A stretch of DNA of 64,000 bases. It comes from Prevotella sp. Its GTDB lineage: Bacteria > Bacteroidota > Bacteroidia > Bacteroidales > Bacteroidaceae. This document shows, piece after piece, positions 18,626 to 25,298 of this stretch. A model generated the notes under the pieces. It was not told the DNA's origin and searched no databases. It worked only from the letters and a program-made list of their open reading frames with translations. The translations under genes were made by a program, and so were the position numbers. The DNA is taken from NCBI GenBank assembly GCA_017443345.1, contig JAFSNR010000097.1, positions 1-64,000 on the forward strand, read 5' to 3'. Positions within the stretch are counted from its first letter, which is position 1. Each line of letters begins with the position of its first letter.

Positions 18626-19803
18626 TACGTCTGTCTTTTAGTTTGAGATGCAAAGATACTTCTTTTTTCGGAACTGGCAAAATTTTCACTTGAAATAATT
18701 GTTTTTCCTGATATTGACAGCTGTACACAGACAACCTTGCTGACGGGTATGTCCTGATGCGTATCCGTGAGCAATCCAGTCTCAGGATGGCGTAGGAACA
18801 CCTGAATCTTGTTGCTGTCGCGACAGGTGCAGAGCAGGAATCGGCCATTGGGCGTGATGTTGAAATGACGGGGATGAATGCCTGTCGGCTGATAGCCAAC
18901 CTTAGTGAGCAATCCCGTTGCTGCATCAACTTTGAAGATGGCGATACCGTCTGCTTTCAGTCGATTGCTGGAATAAAGGAACTTTCCGTCTGGACTCAGA
19001 TGAATGTCAGCGCCGCCACGAGCACCTACACTGTCAGAGACCATCGTCTGCAACAGCTCCAGTTTACCGTCTGAGTAACTGAACACGCTGACTTTGCCAG
19101 AGAGTTCACTCATCAGATAGGCAAAGCGGCCATCGTTGCTGAATATCAGATGTCGAGGTCCGTCATCAGGCCTGACATAACAGGCTACACCATTGGCGCT
19201 GACAGTTGTGCCATCTCTCTTAAACGACAAGATACGATCTGCGCTGAAGTCCGTAGCCAGGATATAGTGCCCGTCAGGCGTCAAGCGGGCACAGTGTACA
19301 TGAGGTGCTTCCTGACGACTGAGGTCAGGCCCACCTGTAGCGCCTTTGAAAAGGGAAGTGAGAGTTGCAGACGAGCCATCTTGATTCAGGCTGAACACAC
19401 TCATGGAACCACCAGAATAGTTGGCCGTCAACACCAGCTGATCGTCAGCCTCCACATAGCAGGGGTCTTCGCCTTGTGTAGGAGTGCTTCCCAGAAGTGT
19501 CAGTCTGCCATTCTCTGGTTGATAGCTAATGCAGTTCAGCGAGGCATTCTGATCGTTAGTCTCGCTGACAGCATAGACGTGGTGCTTATCTGGCGCAATC
19601 GTCAGGAATGACGGATTCCGCATGGGCAGAGAGTCGAGCAAGGCCACAACCCTACCCGTCGCCTGATCGAACCGATATGAGTAGATGCCACAACTGCTGC
19701 CGTCAGTATAAGTACCCACGAGCATATTAATAGTCTGTTGTGCCTTCACACTTCCCGCCAGCACCATGATGGCCAGCACCAAGATACAAGTCTTCTTATC
19801 CAT
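18625..19803 (-). CDS. Secreted lactonase-family seven-bladed beta-propeller (6-phosphogluconolactonase-like)
   Basis: 392 residues with a signal peptide (ending near VKAQQ). Repeated blades show the Pgl pattern: [94 protein letters not shown] and [18 protein letters not shown]. Cytoplasmic YbhE hydrolyses 6-phosphogluconolactone; exported Bacteroidales members have an unknown substrate. The natural end of the fold is near VSKVVCVQL; the last about 29 residues ([13 protein letters not shown] onward) run through the mutS promoter and look like read-through into formerly non-coding DNA. Confidence 0.85.
   Translation of the reverse strand: MDKKTCILVLAIMVLAGSVKAQQTINMLVGTYTDGSSCGIYSYRFDQATGRVVALLDSLPMRNPSFLTIAPDKHHVYAVSETNDQNASLNCISYQPENGRLTLLGSTPTQGEDPCYVEADDQLVLTANYSGGSMSVFSLNQDGSSATLTSLFKGATGGPDLSRQEAPHVHCARLTPDGHYILATDFSADRILSFKRDGTTVSANGVACYVRPDDGPRHLIFSNDGRFAYLMSELSGKVSVFSYSDGKLELLQTMVSDSVGARGGADIHLSPDGKFLYSSNRLKADGIAIFKVDAATGLLTKVGYQPTGIHPRHFNITPNGRFLLCTCRDSNKIQVFLRHPETGLLTDTHQDIPVSKVVCVQLSISGKTIISSENFASSEKRSIFASQTKRQT
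18651..18681 (-). promoter_or_regulatory. mutS promoter inside the lactonase 3' end
   Basis: Reading leftward: TTTG (complement of 18678-18681), 19 bases, TATCTTTG (complement of 18651-18658). A perfect consensus 26 bases before the mutS start. Confidence 0.65.
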
Positions 19804-19829
19804 ATTACACTTAGTTATTCTTTTCGCTG

Positions 19830-19837
19830 CAAAGGTA
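19830..19837 (-). promoter_or_regulatory. -7 element for the lactonase gene
   Basis: Leftward TACCTTTG ending about 27 bases before the lactonase start at 19803. Confidence 0.6.
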
Positions 19838-19891
19838 GCAAAATATTTTGGAAAAACAATGGGTCAAATGCCTCGTTTATTGAAAAAAGTA

Positions 19892-20101
19892 AACTCATGG
19901 TGACAGGTCCCGTGAGTCGTAAGTGGCGCTTGTTGAGTAATAAGTGCCGAGTATTGGAAAATAAGATAGGCTTATCTGAAAGGCGACGAGGTCGGCTACG
20001 ATTGGCGATCAGCTTACGGTAAGCTGGCAGCTTGCTACGACTAAGCAGTATTCTCGCGTTGGGATTGCAGTATTCTCGTGTTGAGATTGCAGTATTCTTC
20101 G
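19892..20101. repeat. Mosaic of small dispersed and tandem repeats
   Basis: Within the gene-free stretch 19838-20734. CTCATGGTGACAGGTCCCGTGAGTC (19894-19918) resembles units at 20674-20736. Segments at 19918-19966 carry AAGTGGCGCTT and AAGTGCCGAGTATTG, the same modules found inverted beside the mutS stop at 15970-16010. From 20045 a 22-base unit starting GCAGTATTCTCGYGTTG is repeated 2.6 times in tandem (20045-20066, 20067-20088, 20089-20101). No credible gene. Confidence 0.7.
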
Positions 20102-20161
20102 AAAAACGTGTAAAAGTGCCCCATCCCTCCCATGAATCTCCTGAAATGCCTTTAAACAAAG

Positions 20162-20575
20162 GAGATCTTATTATTTCATCCCTCCCGTCATCCCTCCCAT
20201 ATCTCTCCCGTCACCCTCACATATCTCTCCCGTCACCCTCCCATCTCTCTCACATGACCTCTCATATCATTGTTTTCATATCTTTTGAGTTTTTTTGTAC
20301 AAAATGGCATCTGGTCAAAAGAGGCCGTTTTTGCTACTATACTATGAAAAAATTGCGGGATAGTTAGGAAAAAAGTTTTTGATAGTATAGTAGCAAAAAC
20401 CGGGTAGTAACCCCGTTTCCGAAAAACAATGACAAAATTTGATTTGATGGGAAAAAGTGTCTGAAAAAGCACGCTTTGAAAATCGAGACCATATTAGAGG
20501 TTATCCCGTAATCGGAGTGCTTGATGTGAGAGGTCATGGGAGGGATGACGGGAGAGATTTGGGAGGGATTTAAGC
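20162..20575. repeat. Inverted array of CCCTCCCGTCAT-like units
   Basis: The left arm, about 20176-20268, is a run of 11-12 base units of the type YCTCYCRTC (CCCTCCCGTCAT, CTCTCCCGTCAC, CCCTCACATAT and so on), ending ATGACCTCTCATATC. The right arm, 20523-20570, is the inverse: GATGTGAGAGGTCATG, then GGAGGGATGACGGGAGAGA. A further inverted fragment lies at 20575-20588 and 20625-20638. Between the arms is AT-richer DNA containing a separate hairpin element (20327-20400). Confidence 0.8.
20327..20400 (+). repeat. 74-base hairpin element, copy 1
   Basis: A perfect 19-base inverted repeat (GTTTTTGCTACTATACTAT at 20327-20345 and its complement at 20382-20400) encloses GAAAAAATTGCGGGATAGTT and flanking bases. 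A second copy in the opposite orientation lies at 21806-21877, with the internal sequence also conserved, so the whole element and not only the stem is repeated. Confidence 0.8.
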
Positions 20576-20734
20576 CATCCCTCCCGTCCTGAAACCCAAG
20601 TCTGCAAAGGCTTTTCCGAAGAAAATGGGAGGGATGGGGCTATTTCTACACAACCATACAAAAAGCTTTATAACTCATAGGGACAGATGTCCCGTGAGTT
20701 AACCCGCCGGACCTGTCCCCCGTGGGTTCGTCGC

Positions 20735-21190
20735 ATGCTTCAAGGCGATTTGCCAACCTATCGTATTGCGCCTCATCCACTGAATATCGAGGGTAGGGGA
20801 GAAGGCATCATCGTGGGAGGCAACCTCTCTGTCTACAATGATCTCGCTGGTTCTGACTTCAATCCGCTGTTGCTGCCAGACATCATCCTCTTTATGGAGG
20901 ATACAGGCGAGGGCATGAGTAAGGTGGATCGTATGCTCCACAATATGGAGATGAGAGGACTTATCTCGCACGTTCGAGGCATTATCGTGGGACAGTTCAA
21001 CAAATACAAACACCCAGAGAACGGCTTCGACGATATGTACGCGATGCTCCACGAATATATGAAGCACTACAACATCCCCGTCTGCTTCGACTTCCCCGTA
21101 GGCCACGCTCACCTTCGCAACTTCCCATTATTAACAGGCGCCAAGGCCACCCTCGAAGTTTCTTCTGAAGGTGTTGTACTAAGATATTAG
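20735..21190 (+). pseudogene. LD-carboxypeptidase (peptidase family S66), N-terminal half missing
   Basis: About 151 residues from MLQGDLPTYRIAPHPLNIEGRGEGIIVGGNLSVYNDL to the natural stop match the C-terminal half of S66 muramoyl-tetrapeptide carboxypeptidases, which trim the terminal D-Ala of peptidoglycan tetrapeptides in recycling. The catalytic Glu region (IEGRGEG) and His (PVGHAHLRN) are present, but the about 150-residue N-terminal half with the nucleophile Ser is absent. Upstream the frame runs into repeat DNA (SRELTRRTCPPWVRR) of no relation. The remaining half is uninterrupted, so the loss may be recent or the fragment may be retained. No promoter is evident. Confidence 0.8.
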
Positions 21191-21219
21191 AAAATAAGTC
21201 AACCATATTTACAATCTGA

Positions 21220-21290
21220 CGCTCAAAACTCGCGTGTTACTCACCAATTGATAAGTGGGCTTCAAATACGCAAGTTTTGGGCGTTTTTGT
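21220..21290 (+). terminator. Probable terminator after the LD-carboxypeptidase remnant
   Basis: CGCTCAAAACTCGCGT (near 21221) pairs imperfectly with ACGCAAGTTTTGGGCG (near 21269-21284) and is followed by TTTTTG. The loop is long, about 33 bases. Further right, TTTACCGTAAGCAAACC and TTTACCGTAACTAAACC at about 21407-21446 form a direct repeat. Confidence 0.45.
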
Positions 21291-21608
21291 AAGCGTTTGA
21301 CTATCTGATGATTAGAAAATTTGCCCTTCAAAAGTGCTCGAAAAATGACCTGAAAAGTGCCATTTATCTAGGTTTTTTCTTAAGTTTTAGTGCCTTTATT
21401 CTTACCTTTTACCGTAAGCAAACCTATAGTTTACCGTAACTAAACCCCTGGTCAGCTTCCCAACGACTCCCCATCAGCTTCCCTTAAACTCAGATTTCGC
21501 CTGTTTCAACCCTCCTCTCAACCTAGTTTGCACAAATCCAGTGAGCAATTTTCAGGCAAAGAAGTTTTACATTTGGCAATAAATTCCTTTCTTTCCTCTA
21601 TATAAAAA

Positions 21609-21681
21609 GCCGATAAAAACTTGCCGATATCGGCAAAAAAGTGTATATTTGCACCAGAAATCGGCATACAAACTTGCCGAT
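21609..21681 (+). promoter_or_regulatory. Orphan promoter with four TGCCGAT half-sites
   Basis: The palindrome TTGCCGATATCGGCAA (21621-21636) lies 7 bases before a TATATTTG -7 element (21644-21651); ATCGGCA and TGCCGAT flank an 8-base spacer downstream (21660-21681), and GCCGAT occurs at 21609. This looks like a tightly repressed promoter. The ATG that follows at 21690 opens only 24 codons (MEYISVMVFSQIPASPP), and a neighbouring frame gives SNGFLTDTCLTAQDLYKDIL and a stop at about 21789, suggesting a frameshifted or deleted gene. Confidence 0.55.
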
Positions 21682-21805
21682 AGAGGAAATGATGGAATAT
21701 ATTTCAGTAATGGTTTTCTCACAGATACCTGCCTCACCGCCCAGGATCTTTATAAGGATATTCTGAAGCATTTCCAAATAGATGTATAAAGTTTTCGCAA
21801 ACAGC

Positions 21806-21877
21806 TTTTTGCGGCTATACTAGAAAAAACGTTTTTCCTAACTATCGCGCAAATTTTTCATAGTATAGTAGCAAAAT
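21806..21877 (-). repeat. 72-base hairpin element, copy 2 (inverted relative to copy 1)
   Basis: Read on the reverse strand, this begins TTTTGCTACTATACTATG and continues AAAAATTTGCGCGATAGTTA, matching copy 1 at 20327-20400 closely. Its second arm has two or three changes, so the stem is imperfect. The two copies bracket the LD-carboxypeptidase remnant and the orphan promoter. Confidence 0.75.
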
Positions 21878-21939
21878 CGCCTAAGTTGTGATGTAAAGAT
21901 TTATTAAAGTTAGCATTGCCGATGTTGCGTAAGCAGAAT

Positions 21940-22117
21940 CGATGACAGCGATGACGATGACACGATGACAGGGGGGTAATTTATTTTTTTGAGGTAGGAA
22001 TCTTTTATTATTCTATTTATCATAATACTTATAATAATAGATATAATATCCCCTCTTTTCCGTAGCGATGACAAAAATATCCCCCTGTCATCGGTGTCAT
22101 CGGTGTCATCGTCAGCG
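21940..22117. repeat. Inverted array of CGATGACA units around an AT-rich core
   Basis: Left arm 21940-21977: CGATGACAG, CGATGA, CGATGACA, CGATGACAGGGGGG. Right arm 22079-22117 is the inverse: CCCCCTGTCATCGGTGTCATCG, then GTGTCATCGTCAGCG. The about 100-base core is AT-rich with TTATTATTCTATTTATCATAATAC-like palindromic runs. Same architecture as 6890-7135 but with a different unit. It lies in the gap 21191-22158, which holds no gene. Confidence 0.8.
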
Positions 22118-22158
22118 TTCTGGCATCCATACCCAGACGCCTATCCTCATAGCTATTT

Positions 22159-22584
22159 TTATTGTTTTTCCTTTTTTAATCTCTTCCAAATAAAAGACTC
22201 ATCATCATCAGTTATCAATTTGTCATCCTTTATTTCATAAGTTGATACAACTGGCCCATCCTTATCCCAAGAATCCCTCATACTTTCCCACCATATATAG
22301 ATTTTTCCTTTCTCCAATTCAAACCTTCCTTTATCTATATCTCTGTGATTAACATGTTTGTCATCGTATTCCCTATAAATACAGGTATTATCATCATTAT
22401 AAATGATTTCTACATAGACATCTTTTCCAAGACTATATATGATTGTATACCAAGTACCATATAGAGGATTTACTTTCTTAGGACCATAAAGTTCCTCCGA
22501 GGCATTTTTCGTAAAATCGATAACCCCATATATTAATACTATAAAAGGAAGTATGAGTAAAATATTTTTTGTTGTTTTGTTCAT
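22159..22584 (-). CDS. Hypothetical protein with N-terminal membrane anchor
   Basis: 141 residues. The N-terminus NILLILPFIVLIYGVIDF is a single membrane segment or uncleaved signal; the rest is Asp/Tyr-rich and probably beta-structured (NPLYGTWYTIIYSLGKDVYVEIIYNDDN, GRFELEKGKIYIWW), reminiscent of lipocalin-like domains that begin with GxW. No family was recognised with confidence. Codon use is strongly AT-rich, like the three genes to its right, which supports a shared foreign origin. Confidence 0.6.
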   Translation of the reverse strand: MNKTTKNILLILPFIVLIYGVIDFTKNASEELYGPKKVNPLYGTWYTIIYSLGKDVYVEIIYNDDNTCIYREYDDKHVNHRDIDKGRFELEKGKIYIWWESMRDSWDKDGPVVSTYEIKDDKLITDDDESFIWKRLKKEKQ

Positions 22585-22617
22585 TGTTATATCATTATAA
22601 ATACCTTGTATACAAAA

Positions 22618-22734
22618 TCAATGAAAGAATGTACTTTCATTTTCTTCATCATCTTTATAAAAGTGTTCAAGGAAAGAAAATAAAGCGGTAAAAATGCCTA
22701 TCATCAGGCTAATTAATAAAGTTGATTTCTTCAT
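22618..22734 (-). CDS. 38-residue membrane peptide, hypothetical
   Basis: ATG at 22734, stop TGA at 22618-22620. The product is MKKSTLLISLMIGIFTALF plus a short acidic tail (YKDDEENESTFFH). It has one clear membrane segment followed by charged residues. The start lies one base from the stop of the glycosyltransferase gene to its right, which suggests coupled translation. Such a short frame could also be chance; the signal-like N-terminus and tight spacing argue for a real gene. Confidence 0.45.
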   Translation of the reverse strand: MKKSTLLISLMIGIFTALFSFLEHFYKDDEENESTFFH

Positions 22735-22735
22735 C

Positions 22736-23602
22736 TTAATTTTGTTTAATGTAAATTATATTTTTGTCTTTAAATATTCTATCTATAATCTTTCGGATCT
22801 TTGCTGCTGTACTCGAATGATGTATATGAATAGGTATCTTATAAAGATCAGAATCGTTAATAAGTGAAATTTCTTCCTTTATGCTCAAATTTTGCATATA
22901 TGCTTTGGAGATAATATCCATAGCAAATCGTTCCCATTCCTCTTTATTACCCCAATAATGGCCGATACAATTATTTCCTTCTGTTAAGATAGTGTTTTCA
23001 TAAAGAGAAATTGAAAGTGAATATTGTTCAATGACTACACGCTCCACACCCTGTGCTAACATTGAATCACATATCGCCAAAGCTTTAGAAATAACAATAT
23101 CTATTTTCTCTTGAGGGATAGCAACTACGCCAGCGTTGAACATATGATGTTTCATTCCTAATTTTATACCATCATAATATTTATTGGCAATCTGCTTCCA
23201 CATCTTTTTCGACCTGCTCATCATCAGACTAGGATGCCCCTCGTCCTTATGCATAATACCCTCCCCTCGAAGAAGTCGTTCTTTTATGTTTGATAATTGA
23301 CCAAATAGAAAGGTATCTGTATCCAAATATAGCAAATGACCATCAGGATAGTGATTACTCATGTATTCCATAGCCTTTATTTTTACTCGCCAAAAGAAAT
23401 GGTAATCACCTTCCCACTCATGGATAGTATCGTCACTGATAGGTATAACATTCACTCCACCATGTTTATACAATTCTGGCTTGGTTGTCATTACAAATAT
23501 CTTATCTGAGTTATCCAATTGTTTTTGGAATGTTCTGATTGATAGATATGTCTGGATATGGTATATTATATTATCTCCAAATATGACATATATAATATTC
23601 AT
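22736..23602 (-). CDS. Glycosyltransferase-like protein (GT-A fold, GT8-like)
   Basis: 288 residues. The N-terminus MNIIYVIFGDNIIYHIQTYLSI with an early donor-binding strand, and LLYLDTDTFLFGQL near residues 91-104 with a DxD metal-binding motif, indicate a GT-A nucleotide-sugar transferase. HMFNAGVVAIP near 152-162 and the late HIHHSS (histidines that often complete the metal site in GT8) fit. The acceptor is unknown; placed next to a GT2 gene, it probably contributes to a surface glycan. The gene is AT-rich compared with the flanking housekeeping DNA. Confidence 0.65.
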   Translation of the reverse strand: MNIIYVIFGDNIIYHIQTYLSIRTFQKQLDNSDKIFVMTTKPELYKHGGVNVIPISDDTIHEWEGDYHFFWRVKIKAMEYMSNHYPDGHLLYLDTDTFLFGQLSNIKERLLRGEGIMHKDEGHPSLMMSRSKKMWKQIANKYYDGIKLGMKHHMFNAGVVAIPQEKIDIVISKALAICDSMLAQGVERVVIEQYSLSISLYENTILTEGNNCIGHYWGNKEEWERFAMDIISKAYMQNLSIKEEISLINDSDLYKIPIHIHHSSTAAKIRKIIDRIFKDKNIIYIKQN

Positions 23603-23617
23603 AAGCTACTTCTGTTT

Positions 23618-24373
23618 TTATGTTAGTCTTTTCTCAATGTGTTTAGCAACAAGTTCAAACTGATAGACACCTTTTAATCCTGCATAAATCAGTCCACGTA
23701 TACCATCCCGCCAACCGCTTTCTAAGACATAACACTTAAAAAAACGCCAGAATGGGCGATACAACAAAGCTCCCATACCATACTTTTTATTTGCCTTTTT
23801 ATCTACATCATTGTCACTATAACGATTGTCCTTTTCCATAATGGAATGAATACTGTCGTTAGCCAAATGTATCATAGCAAGTTCCATGTTATCTTTTGGG
23901 AGTTTCTCTAGGCGCCCGTTAACTTTGGGGAATGTATGTACGTATGGTGGCCACTCAGTGCCTTCTTTTATAAAGAAACGAAGCTGATAATCTGGATAAG
24001 CGCATTTGAGGTTTTTCTCCATAAATTTGTTCAGTCTAGGAATAAATAGTCCTTGTGCACAATCTCTTTTTTCAATATAATTGTATAGATATTTTCTTAG
24101 ACTTTCTGTTATCAATTCATCTGCATCAACAACTAAAACCCAAGGATTAGAAGCAGATTGAATGGCGAACGTTCTGGCTGGTTCTGCACTTAAATAGCCG
24201 TTATTAGGGAAGATAACAATTTTGCAATTATTCTTCTTTGCAATTGTCAAAGTACTATCTGTACTCTCCATATCGCAAATAAGAATTTCATCGAAACCAT
24301 TTACACTATCCAAAACACGCTGAAGATGCTTCTCTGCGTTATAGGTGTTGATGACTACAGAAATCTTCCCCAT
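23618..24373 (-). CDS. Glycosyltransferase family 2 (WaaE/KdtX-like)
   Basis: 251 residues. ISVVINTYNAEKHLQRVLDSV at the N-terminus, DEILICDMESTDSTLTIAK, and WVLVVDADELITESL with the DxD-type DAD motif are GT2 signatures. The C-terminal YRPFWRFFKCYVLESGWRDGIRGLIYAGLKGVYQFELVAK is the amphipathic tail seen in lipopolysaccharide core glucosyltransferases such as WaaE. It likely adds a sugar to the core or O-glycan at the cytoplasmic face. First gene of the AT-rich leftward unit 24.37-22.16 kb, directly downstream of a structured RNA with its own terminator. Confidence 0.82.
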   Translation of the reverse strand: MGKISVVINTYNAEKHLQRVLDSVNGFDEILICDMESTDSTLTIAKKNNCKIVIFPNNGYLSAEPARTFAIQSASNPWVLVVDADELITESLRKYLYNYIEKRDCAQGLFIPRLNKFMEKNLKCAYPDYQLRFFIKEGTEWPPYVHTFPKVNGRLEKLPKDNMELAMIHLANDSIHSIMEKDNRYSDNDVDKKANKKYGMGALLYRPFWRFFKCYVLESGWRDGIRGLIYAGLKGVYQFELVAKHIEKRLT

Positions 24374-24439
24374 TTATAATGTTTCATACTCCTTCGCACT
24401 CCCTAGAAGGACAATACTACTGATTAAAGGCTAATAAAT

Positions 24440-24708
24440 AAAAAAGCGTGGGAGTCAGATCTGTTACTCGTCCCACGGATAGAGGCTCTGGCATCGCCCA
24501 AACAATCGGTAACGAGCAACGCCGAAGCCCACGCGATATGCAGATACCAAGGTATTACACATCTAATGAGCATCATCCGTTGCTTTGTTTTGACTGTTTG
24601 TCGTTTTGGAACTGCCAGATTCCTATCCGTCAAAGACAAAGCGTTAGATAACGCCTTTCCATAAATTAGCGTCCCACCCCATCAACTTTTCAGCTTCAGA
24701 AGTTAAGA
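24440..24708 (-). ncRNA. Candidate structured non-coding RNA, about 270 nt, class unknown
   Basis: The gap 24374-24780 lacks a credible gene but has a complete transcription unit on the reverse strand: TATCTTTG at 24715-24722, and a terminator stem (CGTGGGA pairing with TCCCACG, 24447-24477) followed by a T run. Between them a long-range stem is clear: ACGGATAG...CTGGCA (complement of 24613-24631) pairs with 24475-24493 as two blocks of 8 and 6 pairs. Inside, GGCGTTG can pair with CGATGCC. The size and position would suit a 6S-like or other housekeeping RNA, but it lacks the signatures of tmRNA, RNase P RNA and SRP RNA that I know. Confidence 0.5.
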
Positions 24709-24711
24709 CAG

Positions 24712-24757
24712 GGGCAAAGATAAGGATTATTTTTGAATAAAGCAAGAAAAAGGCAAG
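24712..24757 (-). promoter_or_regulatory. Promoter repeat copy A (drives the candidate RNA)
   Basis: A 46-base block starting GGGCAAAGATA and ending AAAAAGGCAAG, 44 of 46 identical to 25247-25292. Read leftward it contains a TTG-type -33, about 20 bases, and TATCTTTG (complement of 24715-24722). Confidence 0.65.
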
Positions 24758-24780
24758 GATTTTTTGAAATTCCCTGCCAA

Positions 24781-25230
24781 TTAGTCTTTGGTTTCTTGGA
24801 ATAATTGTTCCTTGAAGAAATCTATGGCTTTCTTTAGTGGTTCAAGATCATTGGTTATGATATCAAAGACTGCATCTGGATCAACTTCGAAATAGTGATG
24901 AGCGATATAATCACTAACATCCATTACTCCTTTCCAGTCAATAGAAGGGTAGGTTGGCAAAAGTTTCTTTTCTGTCAGTTTATCGAGTGTCTTAACACTT
25001 TCTCCAAGAGCAATTAAAACCATACATGCAGCGTCGAGCTTTTCCATTCCTATGGGTGATGTCAGATAGTCACTAACATTATGGATTTCCTTGGAGCGTT
25101 CCATCAGTCTATTTATAGCTATTTCAATATTCTTAAGGGTCTCGTAAACTAAAGCGATATTATCAGTAGACTCGTACTCCATACTTTTGGATTTTTTTAA
25201 TTTCTCTATTGTCTGTGTTCTGTCTAACAT
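24781..25230 (-). CDS. HepT-like (DUF86) HEPN-domain protein
   Basis: 149 residues. After an unusual charged leader, ESTDNIALVYETLKNIEIAINRL, MEKLDAACMVLIALGESVKTLDKLT, PSIDWKGVMDVSDYIAHHYFEVDPDAVFDIITNDLEPLKKAI match the HepT/DUF86 fold. Canonical HepT RNases carry RxxxxH (usually RDYIAHHY-like); here the Arg position is Ser (VSDYIAHHY), so ribonuclease activity is doubtful. No MntA-type nucleotidyltransferase antitoxin lies beside it. The gene is flanked on both sides by 46-base direct repeats that each carry a promoter. It may be an adaptor or a former toxin. Confidence 0.8.
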   Translation of the reverse strand: MLDRTQTIEKLKKSKSMEYESTDNIALVYETLKNIEIAINRLMERSKEIHNVSDYLTSPIGMEKLDAACMVLIALGESVKTLDKLTEKKLLPTYPSIDWKGVMDVSDYIAHHYFEVDPDAVFDIITNDLEPLKKAIDFFKEQLFQETKD

Positions 25231-25246
25231 AATAAATATGTTTCGA

Positions 25247-25292
25247 GGGCAAAGATAGGGATTATTTCTGAATAAAGCAAGAAAAAGGCAAG
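25247..25292 (-). promoter_or_regulatory. Promoter repeat copy B (drives the HepT-like gene)
   Basis: Second copy of the 46-base block at 24712-24757, two mismatches. Its TATCTTTG (complement of 25250-25257) lies 20 bases before the HepT-like start. Confidence 0.65.
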
Positions 25293-25298
25293 AAATCT

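Noticed and set aside
20162..20270. Possible CRISPR array (regular short repeats)
   Set aside because: Units are 11-12 bases, imperfect, without unique spacers, and no cas genes are present.
20032..20367. Forward frame of 111 codons in the repeat region
   Set aside because: Encodes low-complexity sequence from the CCCTCCC tandem units; no start context or family likeness.
24424..24639. Reverse-strand 71-codon frame in the candidate RNA
   Set aside because: Overlaps the terminator stem and long-range helices; no protein likeness. The structured RNA explains the sequence better.
24440..24708. tmRNA or RNase P RNA
   Set aside because: No tRNA-like acceptor ends, tag frame ending in Ala-Ala, or GAGGAAAGUC-type P4 motif could be found.
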